A DNA stretch of 64,000 nucleotides from Ooceraea biroi (Eukaryota; Arthropoda; Insecta; Hymenoptera; Formicidae): contig NC_039510.1 of the NCBI RefSeq assembly GCF_003672135.1, forward strand, positions 12,028,001 through 12,092,000, in the 5' to 3' direction. Position 1 is the stretch's first letter. Each line of letters starts with the position of its first letter. The position numbers and the translations under genes were made by a program. The notes under the pieces are model-generated. The model was not told the origin of the DNA. It searched no databases and was given only the letters and a program-made list of their open reading frames with translations. Below are positions 25,238-36,807 of this stretch, in pieces.

Positions 25238-28200
25238 GCGTCTTTGCTAATCTAACTTGGTGACTCTGACGCAGGAATTCCGCATGAAGTATTTATTCAT
25301 CAGCGTACATTCGGTTGAGTAGTTACTATAGGAATTTCGCGTAATGTCGCTGTCACATGTCTCTACTTTGATTGACAGCTCACCCTTTTCCCCTCTGATT
25401 TGCCTTCAATCACAACAATATTACTAGCAATAATGATGTAATAATCAGTAATAATGAATACTAAACTGCCGTGTAAAATGTTTTATGTAGAAAAATATCT
25501 ATTTTTTTACTTTAAATATCTATATTCTAACGATATTTTGACTTGTGTTTTGCAAACTGTTTTAATGAGAATGCAGCATAAAATGAAGGTTATTAAAGGA
25601 TATTGTTTAAAATTTATTTTTAACATTATTAGTTATAAATAAGTAATTATAACAATAAATATGTAAAATAAAAGTGTATAAATATATGTTTAACGATTAT
25701 ATTTAATAGTTTTTACTGAAAAATGTTTTCTCTTGAAAGGAAGTTGCGGTGGAAGATATTCGACAGTTCGGGGTCACTCTATATAATACATATGTCGAGT
25801 ACATGCCTAGACGGAACATAGACGTAAGGGCACGTAGACAGAAACGCGTCTATTTACGGTTGAAACATGTCCACTCCGCGACTCACAGGGTATAATATCA
25901 TTTGATGACGTCATTAAGTCAGAGCTGGCTTATTGTTTCTCGTAAAATGTACGTGGAAACGCGCCATCTCCTGTCTCTGGATAGTGGGTTTTTTCGACTT
26001 AAGTTTTGTTCATATATGTTATTAAGAGCGAGAGTCTTTATAAGTTCGAATTGTAGTAGAATGTAAAATTAAAGGATTTTAATGTGAATATTTTAAATGT
26101 ATAATATAATAATAAATTACATTGTAGTAAGAAAGAGATTTATTGTGTGTGTTAACTACAATGGTCCAATAAATGTATATAGTGAATAATTAAAATACAA
26201 ATATATATACACGCGCGCGTTTGTATAATATTAATTTAATTTTATATTAATTGTATATTAAAGTAATTTTTATTAATCAAAATAGAGAGAAGAGTTACCA
26301 TATTTTGATCCTAATGTATATCTAAATGTAGTTCCTCAATTTAGAAATAGGGTTTTTAATCTCTTTTTTTAAGACATATATTAACATTTTATTTTAAATA
26401 TAATTTAATAGAAACACGCAAAAAATTTTCTTATTTAATATGCTACATCCAAAAAGCATTTTCAGTTTCTCGAATTTATCTTTTTCTCATTATTTCTCCC
26501 AATTTCATTTATTTATGTTCATGCATCTTGTTCTCGTGTGGATTCACCTTAATCCGAAACTTGCGATTCTGTTCCTCCATCACCGGCGTCTATACCGCGA
26601 CGATCTCTATTTTCCAGGGCACCGGTCATAAACTGGTCGTAAACTTATAATTAAATGCCGCTAATGGCACGCGTTCAGCGCACGTGACATGCACGTATCT
26701 TCACGAAAATGCATATTGCCAAAAATAGACGTCATTCAAAACTGTTTTGCTACAGCAACATATCATTTTAAGATAAAGCTCGTAATTTTTGCATTTTGAT
26801 TATTCCTAGAGATATCTAGGTACGCAAGATTTCTAGGACTTCTTGAAACATCTTTAGAGATAACATACAAAAATCTTAGAATTTAGTGTCAATGTTAATA
26901 AAACTTCTAATAAGTATATAATAAAAATATGTTACTGATATAATAATATGATAATACGATAATAACATTATTCTCTGTTTTTGTTGCAGGAGAGCCCATC
27001 TTAGGACTTGTCTAGAAAAGTTGAAGCTACTAGTGCCACTTGGACCCGAAACTTCGAGGCATACCACGTTAGGCCTCTTGACCAAGGCCAAGCGTTTTAT
27101 CAAGGTAAGTTTGGCAAAAGAAAGCAGAGGAAGAAAATCGCGGAAACAGGTGGCAGCAATCAGCTGATGTTACAAATGAAAACAATTCTCAGCGGATCTT
27201 TCACTCTCTTCAACGATAAGTACTTAAATGCTTGCTGGTGACTTACAGCTCTTCAAGAGTACTTTTTGTACATTAGGAAAAAGTTATAATGGAAAAAGGA
27301 CAGACGGGGATCTGAATGTAAGGCGCATTTGTAGGTGTGTCGAAACTGTTTCCCACTTGGAATAGGTTTAGAAGGGACAAATGGGCGGAAGAAGGACTAC
27401 AGAACTGAAAAAGAGAGAGGGGGGGGGGGCAGAACAAGGTGTTGCAGCAAACAGAGTGGCGATGCACAATGGATGCGTAGTTAGTAAATTACAGGTTGCC
27501 AGGGACAATGGCTTGCGTACTGAGCGGGCGTGCGCGTATGCGTCTGCTTCTCATCTCTACAGGGTGGCCTGTGTAGAAATGCACATGTTCTAACAGGTGA
27601 TGGTTCGAAACAATGTGTCTCTTTACCATCCAACGTCATTTGCATAAACAAATACTTCAAGTAAATGTACGAAGAGACACTTTGTATTAAATTTTCTCCT
27701 AAGAAAGAGGTTGAAGAAATATAATGTCTATATGATAGACCTGGAAGTTATTAAATTATTGTAGATAACAGATGAAATACAAGATGTCTATTTATAAAAT
27801 TTAGAGAGAATAATATTTAAAGATAATAATTATCATTTTACAATTAAATTGTTGTGTGTAAAGAGTTTATTTTATATTGATGTTCTTGTTGTTTGTTAGA
27901 ATGCATGCAATTGTAATCGAGTATATTAATGATCTCTAATATGATTGAATTGAACGTCACGAATTCAACGTTCCTTCGTAATATTTAAAAAAGCAACATT
28001 GTTTTCGTTTACGTAATTAACTGCTTTTGATACTATTATTTTATTCTCGCAAAAAAAGCAAAGGATTGGTGGCACGCGTGCCGTGAAATATCCTTGTGAA
28101 TACGGACGTGCCGGACAGCATTAATGCAATCGATTGTACTCGGGACATCCTGTAGAATGGGGAGCAGCGGTGCGTATCCACGGCTCATTCGTGCATACAT

Positions 28201-31200
28201 AGTTCGTGTGGGAGACTCAATGTGTGTATCAATCTGACCCGCGGGCACCTGTGGTGTACATTATGTGCTTGCTTTAGATAGAAAAAAAGGTTGCTTGTGA
28301 GTCACTTGAGGAAAAAAGTTGCTACGCTTAATTAAAATGCATCTTTATGCGCAAAAAAATATATTCTTTTACAAAAAAAGTTACTTTAACATAATACGTA
28401 ATATTTGAACATCACATGGTACCAGAATATTCTATAAAATCCAAATTTACATGGAATCAAACATTACATGCAATTAAACACAATAAAATTGAACATTATA
28501 AAACTAGCTAATTATAGCAATGTTGTTTATTTAAAAAATCAGGAATGAAAACTGTAAAAAAAACAAAAACATTCGGTAATGCGGAATTGCAAAACTGAAG
28601 AAGAAATGCAAAATAGAAAAGTAGAGAAAGGAAAAGAAGCTGCAAACCAAAGGAAGAAGAATGAGAAACGTGAATGTGCCATTTCCGTGAGGACAGCTTG
28701 TAAAGAATAGCATGTGAAAGAAGAGTGATGAGGATAGAGGATGTATTTTACGGTGTTGACAATGTACAACTTTAAAATCTCAAGATTGTATAGTATAAGT
28801 ATATCTTGAACTCTCGCGTAAAATAAAATTCTAGATTTACGTATCTTATATTACGTAGCAAAAGGCATATTAGTCATACTCGATTATTTTCCATTCGGCG
28901 ATTTGCACCGGAACTAACCAGTCTCTTCTAGGTAAGCGCTCGTTGTTGCGTTGCGAAATAACGTACTGTGTACAATACAAGGGAAACCGATTATCGGCTG
29001 ACCATCGACTTTTATTGCCAGCGCTTGCGACAAAGAGGAAAACCAGATTTAAATTCGAGATATAAATTATTTGAACTAAAACATTTAATATATAATGAAT
29101 AGCGACACAGATTTTTCAATAAAATAAGACAATAGCTGTTCAATATAAGTAAACATATATAGAACAGTATCACATTCTAAAAAGTTATATCCATTAATAT
29201 TAAAGTTGGTATTATTATTATATTTGCTACGTTATATTATATGTACCAGTCTAGTATAATATAAACATCATTAATATTGCATAATGTAATATATATCATA
29301 ATGGATTGACGTATTGACTGCATTGACGTACGTACGTGCATGCGTGCGTATGTGTATATATGTATGTATTACATATGGTGTGACTATACAATCTATTACA
29401 TATATTAAAATGCAGGACATAGACTTTTATACATTAACATATTATCATAACATACTATAATTACAGATAAAGTTATATTGATTGGGTTACAGAACCTGGA
29501 GGATCGCGAGCGCAAGCACGCCATACACAAAGACCAGCTGTCGCGTGAGCACAGGTTCCTGAGACGACGGCTTGAGCAGCTGACGAGCCAGACCGGCCTT
29601 CACGGCCTTCACGCGCTTCATGGCCTCCATGGACTCAGCACGAGCGCGCCAACCGGCTCCGCCGCCGCTGCTGCTGCGGCCTCTGCGGCGATGCTGTCCA
29701 AACGGCGCAGCGTCTCCGAGTGCTCCCTGGGCACGGCGTCTACCAGCTCCACCGGGAGCTCCAGGAACTCTGATAGGTCTGCGGGCAGTCCATCAGTCTC
29801 GGAGTCCGGTAAGTACTGGTGGTCTTCTCCAATTGAACGCTTCTTCTCGTATTTCCTCTCTTTCCTAATAAATGTGTATGATATTCCTTCTACCTGAAAT
29901 TTTCATGAAATCTTATTTAATACTTTTTTATACTAAAATAGTTTTTAGGAGGTAAAAATATTACAATTTAAAGAATCTTGGCTATTTTCGTGTATGTATG
30001 TCTTCTTCTGATCTACCGCGTTCTTGAAGTGAAGTCTTTTTAAAGCCTTCAGTTATTAGAAAATTTATGCCAGCAATCCTAGCTTTCTGTCGGTCAGTCT
30101 ATTTTCATGACTATTAAATCTTAATTGTCACGGGTCAAATTTAAAATAAAAAGCAGAGTAAAAAATCTGTACTGCTTTATCTGCGACAAAGTCGTAGCAG
30201 AAGATCTGTTTAATTTCCCGAGGAGAGTCATTACTTACACATGCAGAGTCGTGCATCCCACATACATGTACATATATACATGCATCGGTGTGTCTTATAT
30301 GTATATTACAGCATATAGTGGCGTGAATGACTTTGTGAATACAAGCTTGCAACTTTTTAGTTATCTTAGAAAATCGATGAAATACAACATACTGATATAA
30401 CAGAATTAATAAATTAATCAGTCGCGTTTCAAAATTAATGAAAAATCTCGATTAAGTATCAAAAAAGTTTAATTTTCCATGTAATATATGATTGTTACTC
30501 AACTATTTGTGAGATTATGATATTCTTGGATAAAGTTTCAAACATTCAGGTTTTATTTGCTGAAGTACCGTTGCGGTGATGTACATCGTAAAAATGCATT
30601 CGCTACTGTGTGAAATATTGCAGCATACGGGGTTGGTTTCCTAAAGGGATGGTTTCCTATTGGGATGGGTTTCCTAAAGAAGTTCCTGCAGAAAAGGAGG
30701 TCGAGCTGGCAGAAGGTGAAGGAAATCGGAAGATGTCTGGGATGTACGGGAGGGGGGGGAGGGGTGGACGTTGAAATTGATGATCCCGCGGTAATATCTC
30801 CGACCAAGCACTTATCATAAGTCATGTGCGCCACGCCGGCGATTTTTTGAAAGTCATTTCGAATTTCTTCTACTTTTCTGTCTCAAAACGACATTTCGTT
30901 TTTATTCGTGTTGGTAAATGTTTCTCTCATTAAATATACATAAAGACTGCATTGTATCTATAAAAGTAACGACATTTAGAAATAATATTTATGATCTGTA
31001 AACAGTCTGTTAATATATTTATGTGAGAGAGAGAATAATATATATTAAACTTATTAATTTTTATATAATTAAGGTTTTATGTACAATACATCAAAGCAAG
31101 ATAAAAATCAGCTAAAAAAAGGTCAGGATGGCCGAGCGGTCTAAGGCGCTGCGTTCAGGTCGCAGTCCACTTCTGTGGGCGTGGGTTCGAATCCCACTTC

Positions 31201-33931
31201 TGACAATCTTTTTTTTATGTCAAAATTAAAACAATACAAATACATAAGCGCACGTGCATCTGTCTCGTGTACTTATGTAACACAATATATAAAACTGTTA
31301 CATATTTCCTGAACAAAAAGATTTGTCAGAAGTGGGATTCGAACCCACGCCCACAGAAGTGGACTGCGACCTGAACGCAGCGCCTTAGACCGCTCGGCCA
31401 TCCTGACGTTCCATAATTTTATTGATTAAGAACCACATGAAATATTTAAAATATATAATGGAATAATTTAAAATAAAGAAATGTCTTGGTTTTTAAAATA
31501 TAAAGAGAAAAAAAATTATGAGACTACAAGCAAGAAAGAGATATCAAAATGTCAAACAATATAAAAATTTCAGTTTAATGTACTTATGTATGTTATTGAT
31601 AAAGCATGCTCAATGCAGGCAGAAATATTGATCGCGAGTTTCTTCTTACAATCAGTTAGATTCTTTCCCCAAGCACAAGTTTCATTTTGTATAATTATAT
31701 GCGTAATTATATATGTTGATGTAATTATGTATTTTCCATATCACGATTGAAGGGATACTGTCCGATAATTACAACTCGCGATATTATGCAAAATCGTAAT
31801 AAATCTAGACGATCCAAATTACACGACAACAAATAAATAAATGTATAATGTAAAATAAAAATAAATGATGTATAAATAAATCATACACTCTCTTCGTCGA
31901 GCCAAACCAAAAGTTGATGATTTAGGATGAAGAGTATAAAGAGAGGGTAATTTATACAATAATTAACGCTTCTTATTTCATTGTATAGCAAGCAATTGTT
32001 AATGTTAAGTGAAGCTAATTTAGAATTAATCAGTCTTTTTATAATTAAATTTTAAATCGAATAGAAGAATCGTGAATTAGAATTTGTTTTATTTAGTTTT
32101 GACGTTTATAGCAATGTACAATTGTGTGTGCTACATATAAGATGTGAACTTCCACTCTCATATGTACCTTCATGAAAGTCAACTTCGTCCGAACGATTAA
32201 TTAATTATCGCGGTCATGACGCGAATATCGTTATCTTTTGTGAGCTACCACTCTGCACTTTTTCCTTTCCTCTCATTCCTGATAAATGCGTAAACATGTA
32301 GCCGGGCTACGTCATGTCGTTTATTACCGTAGGTGATAACGAGAGATGATCATTTGGGAAAGAAACGCGTCGCGCAATTTTTTTGATTGTGTGTTGTTCT
32401 GAATATTAAAACTCACTTGAAAAAAAGAACCCGTTTTCTTAGCAAGAGAGATCCAGTTGAAAGTGTTGAATGTCTTATGTGTTCCTTAATTTAAAAAATT
32501 TTTTAAGTCCCACGTTGAAATGAGAAATGAGAGGAGAAGAGGAGCGTTGAATTTGGCAATGCCAGAAGTTGCGCACGACACTGGTTTTAATGAACTCTTT
32601 CGCCCGCCACTCATGTTACCCTTAAACCGTCGCTTTAATCAGTGCCTCTCAAACCGCATTTCTTCCTTTTTCTTTTCGCCCATTATGTGTATGCGTGCAT
32701 GCGTGTGTTCATAGCGATCAATATGCACAGCCATTTAAAATGATTTATTCTACATTTTATGCCTTATTTTATTTTGCATATGAAATTTCGTGATATACTG
32801 TAATCTATAATTAAATTAATGTTTTTTACAATTTTTAATTATTTATTATTATATGTATATTTATATTTGTTTATGTTTATTTGTACCTTCTACTTTTTTG
32901 TGTTACTCTTACTATGGATTTCATTCTTCTGCTTCTATTTTGAGCGCCACTGTTACCTGAACAGGTTAGCGATGTCGTAGACGTAGAAGGGTGAGAAAGG
33001 GAAAGAGGGTGGCAGGCGGTGACGAGGGCAGGCCAGTCCGCTTAGTGTGACGAGAATAGAGGCATGTTATTGATTATGGAAAAATACCCCCGGCCCAGAG
33101 TGGCTCGAAGAGGGGGAGGGAGGACAGAGGGTGGTTCACAAGTGTGGTCGACACCCCCTCGTCTTCTACGAATGGTGCCTTCTAGCGGCTGTCATGGCTA
33201 CTGTACATCCGCCAGTCTTTCCCTGTCGTGTTATGCACTCTCGTTCCCTTTCCTCACTTTGCCTTGTGACCGATTATCTCTTCGTTCGACAGTAAGACGT
33301 CATAATAACGCATTCTTGTTTCTTCATTCTTCTCTGGTGGTCAGTCATTGCGTGCCTGATTTTAGGAAGAAATTTTTTCGAAGTTGGAAAGAGTTTGCTT
33401 CAAATTCTTATTTTTAGTTTTATACAGAACAATTCATTTACGTAAGTCTTGAACGTAAAGATTGCAATATTAGTAACTTTAGATTCAATAATCTGATACT
33501 TAACAATGAAGCGAGTTCGTCAGAAGAAGAAATGACAGAAATATAGGAGATCTAATAAAGAAACGTAAATGGCAGGAAAAAAGAAAACGAAGAGAAAGAA
33601 TTCTTTCGTTAAAGACAATAATTTTACGTGTAATAAATGTTAAATTAGTCATATTATATTATAGAAGATATATTTAATCGTTTTGACTTGTGTTTCTTTT
33701 TCTGTTACATGTGCGAACAAAAAGTTATTTTATTATCTTGTTTTATCTTGTTTTCTCTCAGATTATGAATAGAGATCTAATCTTTTTGTTACAGATGAAG
33801 TGGACGTGATTGGTTATACAAGTAACCAATCGGACACCGATGACCATAGTAGCGTACAGAGTAGTAGCGACAGTGGTGTCGCAATGTCCACCTCCAGGCT
33901 GACTCTTTCTGAGATGATGGATAATCTTTAG
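9430..33931 (+). CDS. Mxd: Mxd: MAX dimerization (MAD-family) bHLH-zipper repressor
   Basis: Seen: six exons, 9430-9484, 11650-11743, 12414-12443, 26990-27104, 29493-29808 and 33795-33931, total 747 nt and 248 residues. All introns are GT/AG and all phases close. Order: Sin3-interaction helix SIAALLQAAEYIERRER (2-18); linker EAEHGYASTMPIPDD; basic-helix-loop-helix from TTHNELEKNRRAHLRTCLEK to LLTKAKRFIKNLED (about 51-103); leucine zipper to about 125; a GLHGLHALHGLHGL repeat and poly-Ala; a Ser-rich region; a C-terminal tail ending in SEMMDNL. Known: MXD proteins dimerise with MAX on CACGTG E-boxes and recruit Sin3-HDAC to oppose MYC in the nucleus. MNT is the closest alternative, but it is much longer with a central bHLH. 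The short length, the bHLH starting near residue 51 and the match to the MXD1 N-terminus all favour MXD. Exon positions follow vertebrate MXD genes. Confidence 0.93.
9485..11649 (+). other. Mxd intron 1
   Basis: AT-rich intron. It contains a short CTGTT tandem run near 9825-9840, a CpG-rich patch at 9900-10060 and a (TA)n run at about 11502-11531. No exon or RNA gene seen. Confidence 0.6.
11650..11743 (+). CDS. Mxd: Mxd coding exon 2 (linker)
   Basis: Acceptor TTGTAG before 11650; encodes AEHGYASTMPIPDDMRTVTK followed by a basic KRPKTKKSQGS stretch, and ends in phase 2 at a GT donor. EAEHGYAS is a hallmark of the MXD1 N-terminus. Confidence 0.92.
12414..12443 (+). CDS. Mxd: Mxd 30-nt micro-exon (start of basic region)
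   Basis: Acceptor TTTTCAG before 12414 and donor GTAAAT after 12443. Encodes TTHNELEKNR, the E-box-reading basic helix (His, Glu and Arg contacts of the family are present). Phase 2 on both sides. Confidence 0.92.
17733..17792. repeat. Copy 1 of a dispersed ~60-bp repeat
   Basis: Shares ACTAATAATTTTAAACTGA, then GAACTTTTTGGAG and CTCAGAA-TTC-ATCAGG, with 19720-19780 in the same orientation and with few mismatches. The foldback element lies between the two copies. Confidence 0.6.
17857..18616. mobile_element. Foldback / long-inverted-repeat element (non-autonomous)
   Basis: Left arm 17857-18124 and right arm 18347-18616 are reverse complements over about 268 bp with few mismatches. The ends are TACAGGG...CCCTGTA and each is flanked by a TA dinucleotide, consistent with a TA target-site duplication. 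The centre holds two direct copies of a 77-bp unit (18150-18226 and 18269-18345, TATATTGCCTAGAGTT...). No transposase is encoded. Known: TA duplication is typical of Tc1/mariner-type mobilisation; assignment to that group is inference. Confidence 0.85.
19720..19780. repeat. Copy 2 of a dispersed ~60-bp repeat
   Basis: Direct-orientation partner of 17733-17792. Similarity fades on both sides, so this is an old repeat fragment rather than a recent duplication. Confidence 0.6.
25188..25233. repeat. (CT)n microsatellite
   Basis: About 45 bp of uninterrupted CT repeats in Mxd intron 3. Confidence 0.9.
26990..27104 (+). CDS. Mxd: Mxd coding exon 4 (helix-loop-helix)
   Basis: Acceptor TTGTTGCAG before 26990, donor GTAAGT after 27104. 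Encodes RAHLRTCLEKLKLLVPLGPE then TSRHTTLGLLTKAKRFIK. It lies 14.5 kb from the preceding exon. Confidence 0.93.
27105..29492 (+). other. Mxd intron 4
   Basis: AT-rich intron with an 11-G homopolymer near 27419-27429 and a GC-richer patch at 28060-28260. Nothing else recognised. Confidence 0.5.
29493..29808 (+). CDS. Mxd: Mxd coding exon 5 (zipper and Ser/Ala-rich region)
   Basis: Acceptor GGTTACAG before 29493. Encodes NLEDRERKHAIHKDQLSREH, then FLRRRLEQL (end of zipper), a GLH repeat, a poly-Ala run and a Ser/Thr-rich segment. The donor is GTAAGT at 29809. The exon is much more GC-rich than its flanks. Confidence 0.92.
31122..31205 (+). tRNA. tRNA-Leu (anticodon CAG)
   Basis: 84 nt. The acceptor stem GTCAGGA pairs with TTCTGAC, with discriminator A. 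The D-arm/A box is TGGCCGAGCGG, and the anticodon stem-loop CTGCGTTCAGGTCGCAG has CAG in the loop. A long variable arm typical of class II tRNA-Leu follows, then the T-arm/B box GGGTTCGAATCCC. CCA is not encoded. A run of T at 31208-31216 is a Pol III terminator. It decodes CTG. It sits inside Mxd intron 5 on the same strand as Mxd. Confidence 0.97.
31324..31407 (-). tRNA. tRNA-Leu (anticodon CAG), inverted identical copy
   Basis: The exact reverse complement of the tRNA at 31122-31205, with all 84 positions identical. On the minus strand it is followed by TCTTTTTG, a Pol III terminator at about 31316-31320. The two genes converge, 118 bp apart. Flanks are not duplicated beyond the tRNA, so sequence identity is probably kept by gene conversion or strong selection. 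Confidence 0.97.
33795..33931 (+). CDS. Mxd: Mxd last coding exon
   Basis: Acceptor TTGTTACAG before 33795. Encodes DEVDVIGYTSNQSDTDDHSS and ends MSTSRLTLSEMMDNL, stop TAG at 33929-33931. The acidic DEVDVIGY segment matches the DREEIDVDVESTDY region of vertebrate MXD. Confidence 0.92.
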
Positions 33932-36726
33932 GTAGAAACACAGATTAATATATTATATTAATTTCGACATAAAAGGGCCTTGGATTGAAGAAGATAATAT
34001 TAATTTAAACGGATGTATCGTGTCCGTTTTAAGAGAATTGTATAATGATGAGAAGTAGAGTAGAAAAGACCGTATGCTAAGTATACAGGGGAATTTCTTA
34101 CGGATATATAAGTCGCGAAGGAAATAAAAGGGCAAAAGAGAAAGAGACAGAAATGAATGATAATGCTTGAGGGACGGAAGAGAAAAGAAGAGCGGGGGTG
34201 GGAAATTAGAAGTTGGAAAAATAAATTCTCACATTGCTTCCTCTGTGTTGTTTGCAGACAAAGAGATGGCGTGATGACAGCACACGAAGAAGCGATTGAG
34301 GAAGATAAATAGAAGAACAGGGGGTGGGGGAGGGGGAAAAGTGATGCGAAAGGAAGATTTATCGGGGCGTACGAAAATTAACGGCGTACGAGATATCGAT
34401 TTATACACACATAAACATCATACATACATAAAGTACACATTTAAATTCGTATTTGTGCAATTTCGTCCTTTTAAAATGGCCTGGCTGGGAAAAACTACGA
34501 AAAGGAAGAGTAAAGTCTTTGAGAGACCGTTCGACTCTGCAAAGACTTTCAAAGAACAGAGGAGATTTCGAATATCGCGGAAGTCGAGAGGGGCGAGAAT
34601 TCGGGGAAAACTCGGAGAACATCAGTTGCAACATGAAGAAGAAGAAACAAAAAATAGGAAAAACGGAATCGTCTTTGATACCATTTTAGTTATAGTTTAT
34701 ACTATAAAGAATCTGATGCTTTTGATGGAAAAGAAACCGGCAAAGGAAGAAGAGCAATTGACTTGAAGAAAAGACATTTATCAAGGAATCCATACAAAGA
34801 AAAAGAGAGTAGAGATGAAAGGAGAAAACTATTCTGAAGGAAGAAGAAGGAACAGGCCACTCTGCAAAAATGTGAACTCTACGAAAGACTCGACAGAAGC
34901 AGGAAAAGTGAAGAACAGATTGATTTCAATCTTAACAAAAGAAGAAGAGAGAATATTAAGGAAGAATATGCGTAAAGCATAAATACCATGCCGAATCTGA
35001 GTTTGCATTCTAAATAGAGTAACTATTACAAAAAAAAACGTCCAATCGCAGAGAAGACAAATGACTTATCAGGACTTGGAAATACAAATCGACGAGTTAT
35101 TGCACATTTTCCGTAACAAAGTAAAACATAGAACTACATATATTATGCATAAAGAGAGAAAAGTAAAAGAAAAGAGGAAAAAGATTAACTTAAAGACAAG
35201 AAGAATAACCAAAAGAAGAGAAAATGCACAGAACTAAAAAAAAGATGAAAAAGATAAAAGAAACAAAGACAATCTAACGAGAAAGAAAATCAGCCATTAT
35301 TAGGAAGCCTAATCTCACTAAAAAGGAACATAAGCACGAGAGATAAGAAAAAGGCAAAGATAGTTGAACGGAGGCAGAAGGAAGAGGAAGGCGATAAGAG
35401 CAACTGGAAGAATGCGAAGAACAATGCAGGTTGTAAATTATCGAGTGCTGACGATTGCAGCAGCATTGTACATAGTTTTAAGAACGAACAGATATATCGA
35501 GAGAACGTAGATTGCGAGAAAGGGAGAGAGAGGATATGTGTGTATGAGAGATAGAGAGAAAGGGAGAAAGAATGGGAGAAAGAGAAAAAAGTTAAGTAAA
35601 AAATGGGAAAACTATATAAGAATGTTAAAAGATATGGGAAAGTTTTTCATTTTATTACAGGTTTGGTTCAAATTGTCGCAGAAACGCGTAAAGTAAAACG
35701 TTGATTAATGATTTTGGTACTTCACTATTACTGAAAAGCGCGCCTTCTCGGTTTAGTTCTGCATTAATAATTTGAAACAAAAACTTGATTTAAGAGAAAT
35801 CTATTTTGAAAACTCTAATTAAAAATTATTTTGAACTATGCGGATTGATTCAGAAATAATTCTCCAATTTTTCAATTAGTTTTGTAATAAATTTCTAAAG
35901 CAATCAGAATTTTAAAATAGTATAAACGGAAGTGTATTATAAATTTACAAAATTAAATTTATAAAGTAATCTAATCAATTAAAATAACGAAATTAAGTAA
36001 AATTAATTTATTTCATATAAAATTTTTAGAGAAACGAGTTTATGTATAGTTTTATGAATCTATAAATGTAATTTAGAAATTTGTTAATATAATTGATTGA
36101 AAAATTTGATAGTATTTGATACGATGGAACAATCCGCCTAATTTAAGACAAAAATTATTTATTAAAGTAATTTGTAACATATATATTGAATGAGATATAA
36201 TAAAATTACTCTACAGATTTATCCGTTAAAGTATTTATTTAATTCGAAATTCAAAAATTATATGCAGTATTTGGAATTAACTATAAAAAGTATATATATA
36301 TGTTGAGTTTATAAAATGCAAAATTATTTTTATAGTATGAAATTATGTATAAAAATTAGGGGGAATTAATTAAAAAAAATTGCAAAAATTATTTAGTAAA
36401 ATATAAAGTTATTTCTGAAACTAAACCGCGGATTTCTTCCATAAAGTGACATTAAAATAAACAATTATTAGACAAACAAACAAACTTGACAAATAAACAA
36501 ACTTGCTAAATAAAATATACAAAAATAAATGAATATATTAAAAAAAAATCGACACCATTTAAAGCGAAGGAATAAGGAGGAGAATATTTAATGATTGAAG
36601 AAGAGGATGGAACAAAATGAAACGAAATAAATGGCTGCTTTCTCCGTGAGTAATACATTGCGATTAATTAACAGACTTAGCGCAGACTTACAGAACTCAG
36701 ACAAGTGAATGGATATAGATACACGT

Positions 36727-36728
<2 letters not shown>

Positions 36729-36806
<78 letters not shown>
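36729..36806. repeat. (AC)n microsatellite
   Basis: About 76 bp of uninterrupted AC repeats followed by a TATACATA-rich tail. Confidence 0.95.

Positions 36807-36807
<1 letters not shown>

Larger units (their letters stand above)
12444..26989 (+). other. Mxd intron 3 (14.5 kb) with foldback element and GC islands
   Basis: Mostly AT-rich. It holds the foldback element at 17857-18616 and GC-richer islands at about 14210-14470, 15200-15370, 17290-17580, 18830-19300, 19880-20160, 24720-25180 and 25740-25990. It also holds (CT)n runs near 23975 and 25190. A full CRE-type TGACGTCA is at 25906-25913. No additional coding exon was recognised. Confidence 0.55.
29809..33794 (+). other. Mxd intron 5 with tRNA pair
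   Basis: Contains a short tandem TGGTTTCCTA motif (30634-30680), a G-run cluster (30747-30767), two tRNA-Leu genes (31122-31407) and a GC-richer patch at 32940-33380. No coding exon recognised. Confidence 0.5.

Noticed and set aside
34296..34766. 156-codon Lys/Glu-rich frame after Mxd
   Set aside because: Explained by the purine-rich strand bias, which suppresses stops in some frames; no domain.
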